A stretch of DNA of 46,541 bases, from positions 1-46,541 of the forward strand of contig JACSRP010000107.1 in assembly GCA_014879665.1 (NCBI GenBank), in the 5' to 3' direction. The notes beneath the pieces were generated by a model. That model was not told the origin of the DNA, searched no databases, and worked only from the letters and a program-made list of their open reading frames with translations. Below are positions 7,909 to 16,971 of this stretch, one piece after another. The DNA comes from Anaerolineae bacterium (lineage in GTDB: Bacteria; Chloroflexota; Anaerolineae; Aggregatilineales; Phototrophicaceae). Made by a program: the position numbers and the translations under genes. How positions within the stretch are numbered: the stretch's first letter is position 1; the number at the start of each line of letters is the position of its first letter.

Positions 7909-9329
7909 GAACCTATCTCCTCACGTTTTTGAGCAGCATCCATCAAGGCATTGACTATCGGGTAGTAACCGGTACAGCGGCATAAGTTCCCGGTGATGCT
8001 TTGTTCGGCATCTTCTCGTGTAGGGTGCGGACATTCTTCTAGTAATTTTGCGCCCGCCATCAAAAAGCCGGGTGTGCAATATCCACATTGTACAGCGGCA
8101 TGTTCAATAAACGCGGCCTGTACAGGATGTAACTCGCCCCCATTTGCTAATCCTTCCACCGTCACAATTTCCGCATGATGCGCGCGCGGCGCAGGCACTA
8201 AACATGCCATGACGGCGACACCATCCAAATATACCGTGCAAGCGCCGCACTCGCCTTCCGCACAGCCTTCTTTAGTGCCCGGCATACCGGCATCTTCACG
8301 CAGAAAGCGCAGTAATGTTTTACCGTACCCTACGGTAAATTCACGTTTTTCACCATTAATGGTAGTCACGATCATGTCTTCTGCCGAAAGGTTGTATGAA
8401 CTAGTTTCGGACAAAGGACGGCCTTCAGAAGCGCCCCACAGCTTTGGCGGATGTTCGGGAAGCTGTGGTATGGCGTTATTTGCCAGCATATGCAGCGATC
8501 GTGCCATCAGCACACGGATCATCTCGCTGCGATAAGTGGCCGTTGAGCGCACATCATCAATCGGTTTTGGTATCGAACCAGCAGTGATCGCTGCCTCACG
8601 TATCGTCTCTTCTGAGAGTTGTTTCCCGGTTAAATAAGTCTCCACTTCTGTCAGGCGAATAATCGTGGGGGCAACACTACCCATCGCAATACGCGTTCGC
8701 GCTACAGCATCGCCATCAAATTCTATGACAACAGCAATATCTACCACGCTAATCGCTTGCGCGCGGCGCAGGCCAAGCTTGAGAAATACGCCGCGTTCAT
8801 TGGGTTTCAGCGCCGGAAAAACAATCTCACTGAGCAGTTCATCCGGCTGCATAACTGTACGCCGCACGCCAGCATAAAACTCACTCAGAGGAACAGTGCG
8901 AACCCCACGCACAGATTGCAATTTTACGGATGCGTCCATTGCCATCAGCGGGGTGATAGTGTCATTTGCCGGTGAGGCCGTGATCAGATTTCCGGCTACG
9001 GTGCCGCGATTACGAATCTGCGGCGCACCTACTTCCCAACATGCCTGCGCTAAAGGCAGCGCCTTTTCACGAATGAGGAGGCTATCCACCACATGGTTAT
9101 GCAGTACAAGCGGCCCCAACACAATATTGTCGTCAACTTCACGGATTTCTGACAGCCCGGCCACGCGGGTAATATCTATGAGCGTTTCAATACCCTTGCG
9201 TTGACCACGCTCAATTTCTAAAAGCAAATCAGTGCCGCCAGCGATAATACGCGCAGACGCGCCATGCTGCGACAGCAGCAGCGCGGCTTCTTCTAAAGTT
9301 GAAACGCTTATGTACGATTTCCACATCAT
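7905..9329 (-). CDS. molybdenum hydroxylase fused FAD-binding and [2Fe-2S] subunit
   Basis: A 474-aa electron-transfer subunit. Residues 1-290 form the FAD domain, with IIAGGTDLLLEI (28-39) and AGNLITASPANDT (112-124) contacting the flavin. Residues 318-474 form the paired iron-sulfur domains: a plant-type cluster (C356, C361, C364, C376) and an all-helical cluster (C415, C418, C450, C452). The order FAD then FeS is the reverse of that in eukaryotic or Rhodobacter xanthine dehydrogenase. It accepts electrons from the molybdopterin subunit encoded downstream. All eight cluster cysteines and both flavin loops are present. Two consecutive ATG codons open the gene. Confidence 0.93.
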   Translation of the reverse strand: MMWKSYISVSTLEEAALLLSQHGASARIIAGGTDLLLEIERGQRKGIETLIDITRVAGLSEIREVDDNIVLGPLVLHNHVVDSLLIREKALPLAQACWEVGAPQIRNRGTVAGNLITASPANDTITPLMAMDASVKLQSVRGVRTVPLSEFYAGVRRTVMQPDELLSEIVFPALKPNERGVFLKLGLRRAQAISVVDIAVVIEFDGDAVARTRIAMGSVAPTIIRLTEVETYLTGKQLSEETIREAAITAGSIPKPIDDVRSTATYRSEMIRVLMARSLHMLANNAIPQLPEHPPKLWGASEGRPLSETSSYNLSAEDMIVTTINGEKREFTVGYGKTLLRFLREDAGMPGTKEGCAEGECGACTVYLDGVAVMACLVPAPRAHHAEIVTVEGLANGGELHPVQAAFIEHAAVQCGYCTPGFLMAGAKLLEECPHPTREDAEQSITGNLCRCTGYYPIVNALMDAAQKREEIGS

Positions 9330-9354
9330 GAGAATACTACCTATGCTTGTTCAC

Positions 9355-9360
9355 ACTATA
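9355..9360 (-). promoter_or_regulatory. possible -10 box of the molybdenum hydroxylase operon
   Basis: TATAGT on the minus strand (five of six consensus bases) lies about 25 bases before the first ATG of the FAD/[2Fe-2S] gene, in the 55-bp gap after the metallophosphoesterase. No convincing -35 lies at 16-18 bp, so an activator-dependent promoter or a chance match are both possible. Confidence 0.3.
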
Positions 9361-9384
9361 ACGCGAGGATGGCGCAATCGTGCT

Positions 9385-10008
9385 TTAAGTTTCATACGAA
9401 ACCCGGGGTTCTATCTCCAGCGCCTTAAATGGATATACATTGATGACCTGCGTTTGTTTATACAACGTTTTAGTTTCAGCTCTATTATCATAATTATGCA
9501 CATGCCCATGAAGCAAATATCGCGGCTGATACCAATCCATGAATCGCAAAAACGATTTAAATCCGGTATGCGGCTTGTCAGACAGATCATGTATGCCCCG
9601 GGGTGGACTGTGCGTTACGAAAATATCCACCTTACGATGCTGTGACGCGCTTATTTTCAGCGGCACAAATAAGCGCGTCACTTTCCACGACATCTCCCCT
9701 TCAGTGTACTGGATTGGCGCTTCGTTATATCGCATTGAGCCTTCCAATCCGACAAAGGTGATGCCTTTATAGGTAAGTATCCGCTGGTGAAGATCATCTC
9801 CCCCGGGCGGTCTTTCATCATACATCGTATCGTGATTGCCACGAACATAAAATAACGGCACGCTCAACACTGAAGTGATGAAATCAAGATACGCGGACGG
9901 CAGATCGCCGCAGCTGACCACCAGATCTATATCATAGTAGCGCCTGCGTAAATGTGCAGCATTTTCAAGTTGAGATGACGCCAAATCACTTACACAAAGA
10001 ATTTTCAC
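9385..10008 (-). CDS. calcineurin-like metallophosphoesterase
   Basis: About 207 aa starting at GTG 10008 (VKILCVSD); an in-frame ATG at 10038 is the alternative. The dinuclear-metal motifs appear in order: SDLA (the first motif, with Ala where most families have His), SCGDLP, RGNHD, THSPPRG and GHVH. The catalytic histidine of GNHD is intact. Substrate is unknown; this branch includes small cytosolic phosphodiesterases and phosphatases. It follows gyrA but is separated from it by a rho-independent terminator, so it probably has its own promoter. Confidence 0.85.
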   Translation of the reverse strand: MKILCVSDLASSQLENAAHLRRRYYDIDLVVSCGDLPSAYLDFITSVLSVPLFYVRGNHDTMYDERPPGGDDLHQRILTYKGITFVGLEGSMRYNEAPIQYTEGEMSWKVTRLFVPLKISASQHRKVDIFVTHSPPRGIHDLSDKPHTGFKSFLRFMDWYQPRYLLHGHVHNYDNRAETKTLYKQTQVINVYPFKALEIEPRVSYET

Positions 10009-10113
10009 ACTAAAAACCGCGCATTTTGACGGGCGCATTATAGCGCGTATAGGTTCAAAACTTATAGCATTCTTCAGGCGGCTGATCAGCATAGGCGGCC
10101 GAAGATCATCTAG

Positions 10114-10146
10114 AATCAAAAGCGGGCGCGTTTTACGGCGCCCGCC
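10114..10146 (-). terminator. rho-independent terminator of gyrA
   Basis: On the minus strand a perfect 8-bp GC stem (GCGGGCGC with GCGCCCGC, at 10122-10129 and 10138-10145) with an 8-base loop is followed by TTTTGATT. It starts eight bases after the gyrA stop. Confidence 0.8.
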
Positions 10147-10153
10147 AAATGAT

Positions 10154-12679
10154 TTAACCTACTGCTTCGTTCCCACCCGCAGCGCCGTCGCCGTTGACGG
10201 CTACCTCATTATTTTCGTCTTCCAGTTCCGGTGATCCATCCATGATGGCGATGCCAGAGATGAAATCATCACCGCCCAAATCCATTAAACGCACGCCAAT
10301 GGCATTGCGTCCTGTCTGGCGAATTTCATCAAGCCGCGTCCTCAAGACGATCCCATTCACCGTAAGTACCAGAATATCATTTACAGGGTTTACACAGCGC
10401 ATGGCAATAATCGGCCCTGTACGCTCATCCCGTGAGATGGTCATGATGCCGCTGCCATATCGTCCTTGCGTACGATAGGCTTCAATCGGTGTGCGTTTGC
10501 TGTAGCCATTGGAAGTGACGACCAGCACCTCGGTATCTAGTGCCCGTACTACATCCATGCCCGCAACCAGATCGCCTTCCTGCAACCGGATTGAATTTAC
10601 GCCGGCGGCGGGGCGTCCCATGACGCGCACCTGCTTTTCATTGAACCGGATGCTCTGCCCGCCCTCAGTGACGAGGATCACATCTTGATCGCCATCGGTG
10701 TATTTCGCCCAGTTCAAGAAGTCGCCATCTTCCAGCGTGATCGCAATCAAACCACTGGGGCGAACCGCTTCAAAATCTTGTAACCTCACGCGTTTGATGC
10801 GGCCATTACGGGTCGCCAGTACAAAATAGCCACCCTCAATGTCAAAACGCTCCACCGGCACAACCGCTGTGATTCGCTCTTTGGGAGTTAACGCTAACAG
10901 GGTTTGTACAAGTGTTCCCCTGCTGGCGCGCCCCGCTTCCGGCAGATCATAGCTGCGCCGGATACTGTATACCTTGCCATGATCGGTGAAAAAGAGGATG
11001 GTATCGTGGCTGCTGGCCGCAACCAGCGCCTCAGGGCCGTCTTCCTCGCGCATATGCACGCCTTTAACCCCTTTGCCCCCTCGCCGCTGGGCGCGGTAAG
11101 CATTGGCGTTCACACGCTTGATATAGCCCTGCTGTGTTAGGAGGATGACCACTTGCTCACGTGGATGCAGATCATCTTCGTCAATATCAGCGGCAATGCT
11201 GTAGTCCACCTGTGTGCGCCGTTCATCACCAAATTTATCCGCAAGTTCTAAAATATCCTCGCGAATTAAAGTAAGGATTTTCGGCGGCGACTCGAGCAGG
11301 TCTTCTAGATAGCCAATACGCGCCATCACCTCGTCATATTCCTGTTGTAGTTTCACCTGCTCCAGCGCAGCAAGGCGGCGAAGCTGCATTTCCAGAATGG
11401 CATTTGCCTGAGCCTCGCTCAAATCAAATCGAGTCATCAGCTGCGTACGCGCTGCATCTGCATCATCAGAACTGCGAATGGTCTGGATAATTGCATCCAA
11501 ACTAGACAGCGCCTTGAGCAGCCCCTCAAGAATGTGCGCCCGTGCGTATCGTTTCTCAAGCTCAAATTGCGAACGGCGGCGAATCACATCAATACGGTGT
11601 TCGATGTAAATATGGAGCATCCGCTTCAAGCTAAGCAGGCGCGGTTCGCCGTTCACCAACGCCAGCATTTGTATGCTGAACGTGCTTTGAAGCTGCGTAT
11701 ATTTGTAAAGTTGGTTCAAGACTTTAAGCGGCTGCGAGCCTTGCTTGAGATCCAGCACCAGCCGCATCCCATGACGATCACTCTCATCGCGCAGGTCGCT
11801 AATCAAGGCCAGTCGCCCCTCACGCACTAGCGCGATAATGCGTTCGATAATGGCCGTTTTGCTGATCTGGTAAGGAATTTCAGTGATGATGATCCGGTGG
11901 CGGCCGGTTCGCGTCTCTTCAATATCGGCTCTAGCGCGAACAATGACTCGCCCACGACCCGTAGCGTAGGCTTCCTTTAACTCATTCCCGGCGGCAACAA
12001 TTGCGCCCGTTGGAAAATCTGGTCCGGTCACAAACTCGCACAGATCATCAACCGTGATGTCGTCCAACTGGTCATAATGATCGATGATATAGGCGATAGC
12101 ATTTGCCAGTTCGCGCAAGTTATGCGGCGGAATATTGGTCGCCATACCCACAGCAATGCCGCTCGCGCCATTCAGCAGCATATTGGGCAATCGCGCAGGC
12201 ATAACCGATGGTTCAGTGGTCGTGCCGTCGTAATTGTCAACAAAATCAACGGTGTTCATGTCAATATCTACGAGCATTTCCTCGCAGATACGCGCCATAC
12301 GGGCTTCGGTATAACGCATCGCTGCGGGGCTGTCGCCGTCAACACTGCCGAAGTTACCCTGACCATCTACCAGCGGGTAACGCAGCGAAAAATTCTGCGC
12401 CATACGCGCCATAGCATCGTAAACAGCGCTGTCACCGTGTGGGTGATACTTACCCAGAACATCGCCAACAATACGCGCGCTTTTACGGTATTGGCTGTTC
12501 GACCGCATACCCATGTCATACATTGAATATAAAATACGCCGGTGAACTGGCTTTAAGCCGTCTCGCGCATCTGGAAGCGCGCGGGCCACAATCACGCTCA
12601 TAGCGTAATCGAGATAGCTTCCTCGCATTTCCTCATTAATGTTGATCGGACGGATCTGACCGATTGAATCCATTGTCAT
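10154..12679 (-). CDS. gyrA: DNA gyrase subunit A
   Basis: A protein of 841 aa starting at ATG 12679 behind GAGCGAGAA; an upstream in-frame extension of 21 residues lacks family similarity. It is the DNA-cleaving subunit of gyrase, with the active-site tyrosine in AMRYTEAR (Y123). The quinolone-determining region [11 protein letters not shown] has the susceptible-type Ser84 and Asp88. The C-terminal wrapping domain contains the GyrA-box QRRGGKG, which marks gyrase rather than topoisomerase IV, and repeated beta-pinwheel blades, and ends in an acidic tail typical of GyrA. gyrB is not adjacent. A strong terminator follows. Confidence 0.98.
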   Translation of the reverse strand: MTMDSIGQIRPININEEMRGSYLDYAMSVIVARALPDARDGLKPVHRRILYSMYDMGMRSNSQYRKSARIVGDVLGKYHPHGDSAVYDAMARMAQNFSLRYPLVDGQGNFGSVDGDSPAAMRYTEARMARICEEMLVDIDMNTVDFVDNYDGTTTEPSVMPARLPNMLLNGASGIAVGMATNIPPHNLRELANAIAYIIDHYDQLDDITVDDLCEFVTGPDFPTGAIVAAGNELKEAYATGRGRVIVRARADIEETRTGRHRIIITEIPYQISKTAIIERIIALVREGRLALISDLRDESDRHGMRLVLDLKQGSQPLKVLNQLYKYTQLQSTFSIQMLALVNGEPRLLSLKRMLHIYIEHRIDVIRRRSQFELEKRYARAHILEGLLKALSSLDAIIQTIRSSDDADAARTQLMTRFDLSEAQANAILEMQLRRLAALEQVKLQQEYDEVMARIGYLEDLLESPPKILTLIREDILELADKFGDERRTQVDYSIAADIDEDDLHPREQVVILLTQQGYIKRVNANAYRAQRRGGKGVKGVHMREEDGPEALVAASSHDTILFFTDHGKVYSIRRSYDLPEAGRASRGTLVQTLLALTPKERITAVVPVERFDIEGGYFVLATRNGRIKRVRLQDFEAVRPSGLIAITLEDGDFLNWAKYTDGDQDVILVTEGGQSIRFNEKQVRVMGRPAAGVNSIRLQEGDLVAGMDVVRALDTEVLVVTSNGYSKRTPIEAYRTQGRYGSGIMTISRDERTGPIIAMRCVNPVNDILVLTVNGIVLRTRLDEIRQTGRNAIGVRLMDLGGDDFISGIAIMDGSPELEDENNEVAVNGDGAAGGNEAVG

Positions 12680-12768
12680 CGTAAATTCTCGCTCCAATAC
12701 TCCCCAATTATACCTTAATGGACGCCAATAAGCCAGCGCCATGAGTGGAACATATGTGCGGGTTTACA

Positions 12769-12798
12769 GTAAAAAATGAGGCGCTTTCGCAGCGCCCC
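12769..12798 (-). terminator. rho-independent terminator of the carboxyltransferase gene
   Basis: On the minus strand GGCGCT/AGCGCC (12791-12796 and 12780-12785) forms a 6-bp stem with a five-base loop, closely followed by a run of six T (12776-12771). It lies about 35 bp after the stop. Confidence 0.75.
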
Positions 12799-12833
12799 AA
12801 CCCCATTTCACCGGCCTCGCACAGTCTTGTGAA

Positions 12834-14447
12834 TCACATCCGAAACGTGCCGTAATGGGGGGCGCGTTCTGCTGTCCAATTCCGGTTATAGCACATTGAC
12901 AGCCCAACGCTGAGCGCCATACGTGTATCCCGCGGGTCAATCAGGCCATCATCCCACAGCCGCGCAGTCGCATAGTACGGATCACTTTCCTGTTCAAATT
13001 TCTGACGGGTCATCATCTTCATGACCTCAATAGAACCGGTATCAGGTTGTTCACCCCGTTTACGGGCGGCCTCTTCACTGATGATCCCCAGCACGCCAGC
13101 CGCCTGCTCCGCGCCCATTACCGCGATCCGGCTGGTCGGCCATGCCAGTAGTAAGCGGGGGTCATAAGCGCGCCCACACATCGCATAGTTCCCTGCTCCA
13201 TATGAGCCGCCAATCAAAACTGTGAACTGTGGCACGCTGCTGTTGGCGACGGCATTGATCATTTTGGAGCCATTTTTGACGATACCTTCCCGCTCGGCCT
13301 TGCTGCCAACCATAAATCCAGTGATGTTTTGCAGGTAGATCAAGGGGATGCGAGACTGGTTACAAAGCTGAATGAACTGGGCCGCTTTATTCGCGCTTTC
13401 CGAAAACAGAACCCCATTGTTGGCTACTATACCGACAGGAAAACCGTCAATGTGCGTATGAACACAAACCAGCGTTCCACCATACTCTGGCTTAAACTCA
13501 AGCCAGTGTGAGCCGTCAACGATCCGCGCCACTACTTCCCGCATTTCAAGCGGCTGGCGAATAGTATCTACCGGCACAATTCCCAACAGCTCATCGGGAT
13601 CATACTGTGGCGGCTCTGAACGCTGCCGGTTTGGAACAGGCGGCTTCACCCAATTCAGCCGCCCGACAATTTCACGGCCTATTCGGATCGCATCAGCATC
13701 ATTATCCGCCAGATAATCCGCCAACCCCGAAATCTGGGCGTGCATCTCTGCGCCACCGAGCGTTTCGTCATCCACCTCTTCGCCCGTCGCCATTTTGACC
13801 AGCGGCGGCCCCCCTAAAAATGCTAAGGCCTGCTTACGTACCAGCACCGAATAGTCGCTTAAGCCGGGTACGTATGCGCCACCGGCGGTACTATTGCCAA
13901 ATACCAGCGCAATCTGAGGGATACCCTGCGCGCTCATCCGCGCCTGATTGGCAAAGGTACGCCCCCCTTGAACAAATAGTTCAGCCTGATGTGGCAAGTT
14001 TGCCCCGCCAGACTCAACCAGATAAATACACGGAAGGCGGTTTTGCTGCGCAATCTCCTGAGCGCGCAGCATCTTTTCAACAGTCACCGGATAGGATGTT
14101 CCCCCTTTGACCGTCGCTTCATTTGCCCCGATCATGCATTCAACGCCGTTCACGATGCCGATGCCGTTAACCGTACCAGCGGCGGGACTTTCGTCGTTAT
14201 ACATCTCCCACGCAGCCAGCGGGCTAAGTTCAAGAAATGGCGTTCCGGGGTCAATCAGAAGTTCAATCCGTTCGCGCGGCAGCAGTTTTCCAGCATCAAG
14301 GTGTTTGCGTACCGCTCGTTCGCTGCCCCCCGCGCGCACCTTCGTCATGCGCTCAGCTAACTGTTCAGATAATGCATGGTTATGTTCATAATTCACTTTA
14401 AAATCGCCACTTCGAAGATCAGTTTTTGAGTGAAATAATTCCGACAT
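12834..14447 (-). CDS. acyl-CoA carboxylase carboxyltransferase, methylcrotonyl-CoA carboxylase beta type
   Basis: A protein of 537 aa from ATG 14447 (a start at 14462 would add five residues). It is a carboxyltransferase of the biotin-dependent carboxylases with two crotonase-like domains. The block FLGGPPLVKMATGEEV with LGGAEMHAQISG is characteristic of MCC-beta and related geranyl-CoA carboxylases; NSTAGGAYVPG, and NITGFMVG with GGSYGAGNYAMCGRAY, form the acyl-CoA pockets. It would move CO2 from carboxybiotin to an acyl-CoA, most likely 3-methylcrotonyl-CoA in leucine breakdown. The biotin carboxylase/BCCP subunit is not in the window; a biotin ligase is at 32.1 kb. The gene is monocistronic, with its own promoter and terminator. 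Confidence 0.9.
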   Translation of the reverse strand: MSELFHSKTDLRSGDFKVNYEHNHALSEQLAERMTKVRAGGSERAVRKHLDAGKLLPRERIELLIDPGTPFLELSPLAAWEMYNDESPAAGTVNGIGIVNGVECMIGANEATVKGGTSYPVTVEKMLRAQEIAQQNRLPCIYLVESGGANLPHQAELFVQGGRTFANQARMSAQGIPQIALVFGNSTAGGAYVPGLSDYSVLVRKQALAFLGGPPLVKMATGEEVDDETLGGAEMHAQISGLADYLADNDADAIRIGREIVGRLNWVKPPVPNRQRSEPPQYDPDELLGIVPVDTIRQPLEMREVVARIVDGSHWLEFKPEYGGTLVCVHTHIDGFPVGIVANNGVLFSESANKAAQFIQLCNQSRIPLIYLQNITGFMVGSKAEREGIVKNGSKMINAVANSSVPQFTVLIGGSYGAGNYAMCGRAYDPRLLLAWPTSRIAVMGAEQAAGVLGIISEEAARKRGEQPDTGSIEVMKMMTRQKFEQESDPYYATARLWDDGLIDPRDTRMALSVGLSMCYNRNWTAERAPHYGTFRM

Positions 14448-14469
14448 TTTTGAAAAACCCATCTCTAAT

Positions 14470-14481
14470 GCTTGAACAAGC
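14470..14481. promoter_or_regulatory. operator-like inverted repeat at the carboxyltransferase promoter
   Basis: GCTTG-AA-CAAGC, a 5-2-5 inverted repeat spanning the predicted transcription start. A TTCAAGC half-site recurs inside the spacer at 14498-14504. The placement fits a repressor site; the regulator is unknown. Confidence 0.4.
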
Positions 14482-14483
14482 AG

Positions 14484-14512
14484 AGCATAGCGATCCCTTC
14501 AAGCACCGTCAA
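14484..14512 (-). promoter_or_regulatory. sigma70-type promoter of the carboxyltransferase gene
   Basis: On the minus strand, -35 TTGACG (14512-14507), a 17-base spacer and -10 TATGCT (14489-14484). The predicted start of transcription is near 14477, within the inverted repeat at 14470-14481. Confidence 0.65.
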
Positions 14513-14834
14513 AAGCCCGGGATTACTCCCCCTAATTTGCCATTAGACCCAAAACCCGAAACATATGATAGAATCATTTCCGTTGGGTCATATCTGATAA
14601 GGATGTATGCCCTCGTGTCCAAGATTATGAAAACAAGTGCTATGACATTCGTCATCATCGTCGCACACAACGTCAAACTATGCTTTGCCTCTAACCCCAT
14701 ACCTCCCCCTTTTCACAAAACACAATAAAGCTCTCACTTAACTGAATATGGGTTTCCTACAGCCCGATTTTTCGTGTTTCTAACTTTCGCGTTTAGATGG
14801 TTTGCGCTTGGGAGCGCATCGTGGGGGAATTTCA
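14513..14834 (+). promoter_or_regulatory. long intergenic leader region before the KimA-like gene
   Basis: About 320 bases without a gene. A TATGAT -10-like box lies at 14564-14569 with no good -35. A TGCGCT/AGCGCA hairpin (14803-14808 with 14813-14818) sits directly before the ribosome site GGGGGAA. KimA-type genes in Firmicutes are often controlled by a c-di-AMP riboswitch, but I cannot find that motif here. The rest of the stretch shows nothing I can interpret. Confidence 0.35.
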
Positions 14835-16937
14835 GTGACAAGTTTTAGCAGCGTCAAAGAATTTTTGCTTGGTAGGCGCTTGGACAGCAAAGAAGCTGCC
14901 CACCAGCAGTTGAGCAATCCTGTTGGTCTGGCGGTATTTGCTTCAGATGCACTTTCTTCAACAGCCTATGCGACCGAAGAAATCCTGCTCATTTTATCCA
15001 TGGCCGTCAGCGGCGGCGCGTTAATGTGGCGCAATGACGGCACTATTCTCGGGCTTTCATGGCCGATTGCGCTGGCAATTGCGGTGCTGCTGGTGATCGT
15101 GACCATTTCATACCGGCAGACTATCTTCGCCTACCCGAACGGCGGCGGTGCGTATATTGTTGCGCGCGATAATCTGGGCGAAACCATGGCTCAAATTGCC
15201 GGCGCTGCCTTGCTGACCGACTATATCCTGACCGTTGCAGTCAGTATTTCTTCTGGCACAGCCCAAATCGCATCTGCTTTTCCAGCTTTACTGCCATATC
15301 GTGTGCCAATCGCCGTTGGCGTCATCGCCATAATCACCTTCTTAAATCTGCGCGGGGTCAAGGAAAGCGGGCGCATCTTCGCCGTCCCAACTTACTTCTT
15401 TGTCGGCATGATGTTCTTTACCCTGATCGTCGGATTCCTCCGCTACATTACCGGTGATTTGCCCCAGGTTCAGGGCATAATCGCATTAGAGCATGAGATC
15501 CTTGAACCCCTGGGTCTGTTCTTAATCCTTCGCGCTTTCTCCTCTGGTTGTACGGCGCTCACAGGAATCGAAGCTATTTCCAACGGTATCACTGCATTCA
15601 AAGAACCGCGCAGTCGTAATGCTGCAAAAACATTAATGTGGATGAGCGGCATCCTCATTACACTGTTTCTAGGAATCACCTTTCTCTCTAACCAGATACA
15701 TGCGGTTCCCAGCCATGATGAAACCGTCATTTCTCAGCTTGGGCGCACTGTCTTTGGTGATGGTGGGATTTTCTATTATATGGTGATGGCAGGAACGGCA
15801 TTGATTCTGCTGCTTGCCGCAAACACCAGTTATGCAGACTTTCCGCGTCTGGCGGCGCTGCAAGCCGGCGATGGGTTCCTCCCGCGCCAGCTTACCCGCC
15901 GAGGTGGTCGCCTCGTGTTCTCATGGGGCATTCTTGCACTGGCGATTTTGGCCTCCATTCTAGTCATCCTCGCAGACGCCCGAACCAGCGCCTTAATTCC
16001 GCTCTATGCTGTTGGCGTGTTCTTAAGTTTCACTATTTCGCAAACCGGCATGGTGAAACACATGAATTTAGTCGGCAAGCTCAAGCCCGGCGAAACGCAT
16101 CAGGGCGTAGACACGACTATTCACTTTGACCGGCACTGGCGCACGAAGCAGATCATCAGCGCGATTGGCGCCGTCTGCACGTTTGTCGTGATGATCGTCT
16201 TTGCAATCACCAAGTTCGCTTCCGGCGCATGGTTTGTGGTTCTCTTGATCCCGACTCTTGTCTTCATCTTCTTCCGCATTCACCATCACTATCAGGATGT
16301 AGCAAAAGCCCTAAGTTTGAAAGATACACATGTCGTGGTGCATCAGCGCAACGTTGAAACCCTCATCCTTGTGGATAGGGTTCACGCAGAAACCGCCCGG
16401 TTGGTCAATTTCGCCAAATCACTGAACCATCCATGGTATGCCATCCACATCGCCGCCAATCCTGAATACGCACAGCGCGTGAATCAAGAATGGGCAGAGC
16501 GCTTTGGAAAAGAGGGTGAGCTGGTGGTCATCCCCTCCCCCTACCGCCTGCTGGCCGAGCCGCTGGAGGAATATATTCAGGCGCGCTTAGATGCTGATCC
16601 GCGCGGCTATGTACACGTGATCATGGGTCATCTTGCCATGGACACCTATTGGGAACAGGTGCTTCATTCAAACAGCGCCTTCCTGTTTAATCTGGTCCTC
16701 AGCCGTCTTGACCGGATAGTCGTGACCACAGTGCCTTATCAAATCCATCATCGGGAAGATGGCATGGGCTATGAAACTGGCCATCCTGAAAAGGTAGAAA
16801 TTCCGGTAGCCAGGGGTTTTGAGCCTGCTGAGCCATCAGACCTTGAATGGGTGAAGAAAGGCGACGCTGCCTCTAAAATCACGGGCGCTGCGGACGAACC
16901 AATATCCGACCCATCAGAACCAGCACAACCTCAATAA
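14835..16937 (+). CDS. kimA: KimA-like potassium importer (APC/KUP superfamily permease)
   Basis: A protein of 700 aa from GTG 14835, seven bases after GGGGGAA; a TTG at 14802 would add 11 residues lying in a hairpin. Twelve predicted membrane helices carry the hallmark stretches of Bacillus KimA, a proton-coupled K+ importer: SDALSSTAYATEE (37-49), SYRQTIFAYPNGGGAY, TDYILTVAVSIS, FSSGCTALTGIEAISN and IPLYAVGVFLSFTLSQTG-like IPLYAVGVF. The Asp, Tyr, Thr and Glu side chains that line the ion path in KimA are retained. The C-terminal ~200 residues form a USP-like soluble domain, longer than in KimA (about 607 aa), which in relatives binds c-di-AMP. A general amino-acid permease is the fallback annotation. 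Confidence 0.85.
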   Translation: MTSFSSVKEFLLGRRLDSKEAAHQQLSNPVGLAVFASDALSSTAYATEEILLILSMAVSGGALMWRNDGTILGLSWPIALAIAVLLVIVTISYRQTIFAYPNGGGAYIVARDNLGETMAQIAGAALLTDYILTVAVSISSGTAQIASAFPALLPYRVPIAVGVIAIITFLNLRGVKESGRIFAVPTYFFVGMMFFTLIVGFLRYITGDLPQVQGIIALEHEILEPLGLFLILRAFSSGCTALTGIEAISNGITAFKEPRSRNAAKTLMWMSGILITLFLGITFLSNQIHAVPSHDETVISQLGRTVFGDGGIFYYMVMAGTALILLLAANTSYADFPRLAALQAGDGFLPRQLTRRGGRLVFSWGILALAILASILVILADARTSALIPLYAVGVFLSFTISQTGMVKHMNLVGKLKPGETHQGVDTTIHFDRHWRTKQIISAIGAVCTFVVMIVFAITKFASGAWFVVLLIPTLVFIFFRIHHHYQDVAKALSLKDTHVVVHQRNVETLILVDRVHAETARLVNFAKSLNHPWYAIHIAANPEYAQRVNQEWAERFGKEGELVVIPSPYRLLAEPLEEYIQARLDADPRGYVHVIMGHLAMDTYWEQVLHSNSAFLFNLVLSRLDRIVVTTVPYQIHHREDGMGYETGHPEKVEIPVARGFEPAEPSDLEWVKKGDAASKITGAADEPISDPSEPAQPQ

Positions 16938-16940
16938 AGC

Positions 16941-16971
16941 AAATGCGGGGGTCGAAATGACCCCCGCATTT
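16941..16971. terminator. bidirectional terminator between kimA and the histidine kinase
   Basis: A perfect 13-bp inverted repeat (16941-16953 with 16959-16971, core GCGGGGGTC) with a five-base loop, flanked by A- and T-rich arms on both sides. It serves both convergent genes. The stop codon of the kinase (16972-16970) lies at the edge of the stem. Confidence 0.9.

Noticed and set aside
14513..14834. c-di-AMP (ydaO-type) riboswitch before the KimA-like gene
   Set aside because: The conserved core and paired stems of the motif are not visible; only a short hairpin by the ribosome site is seen.
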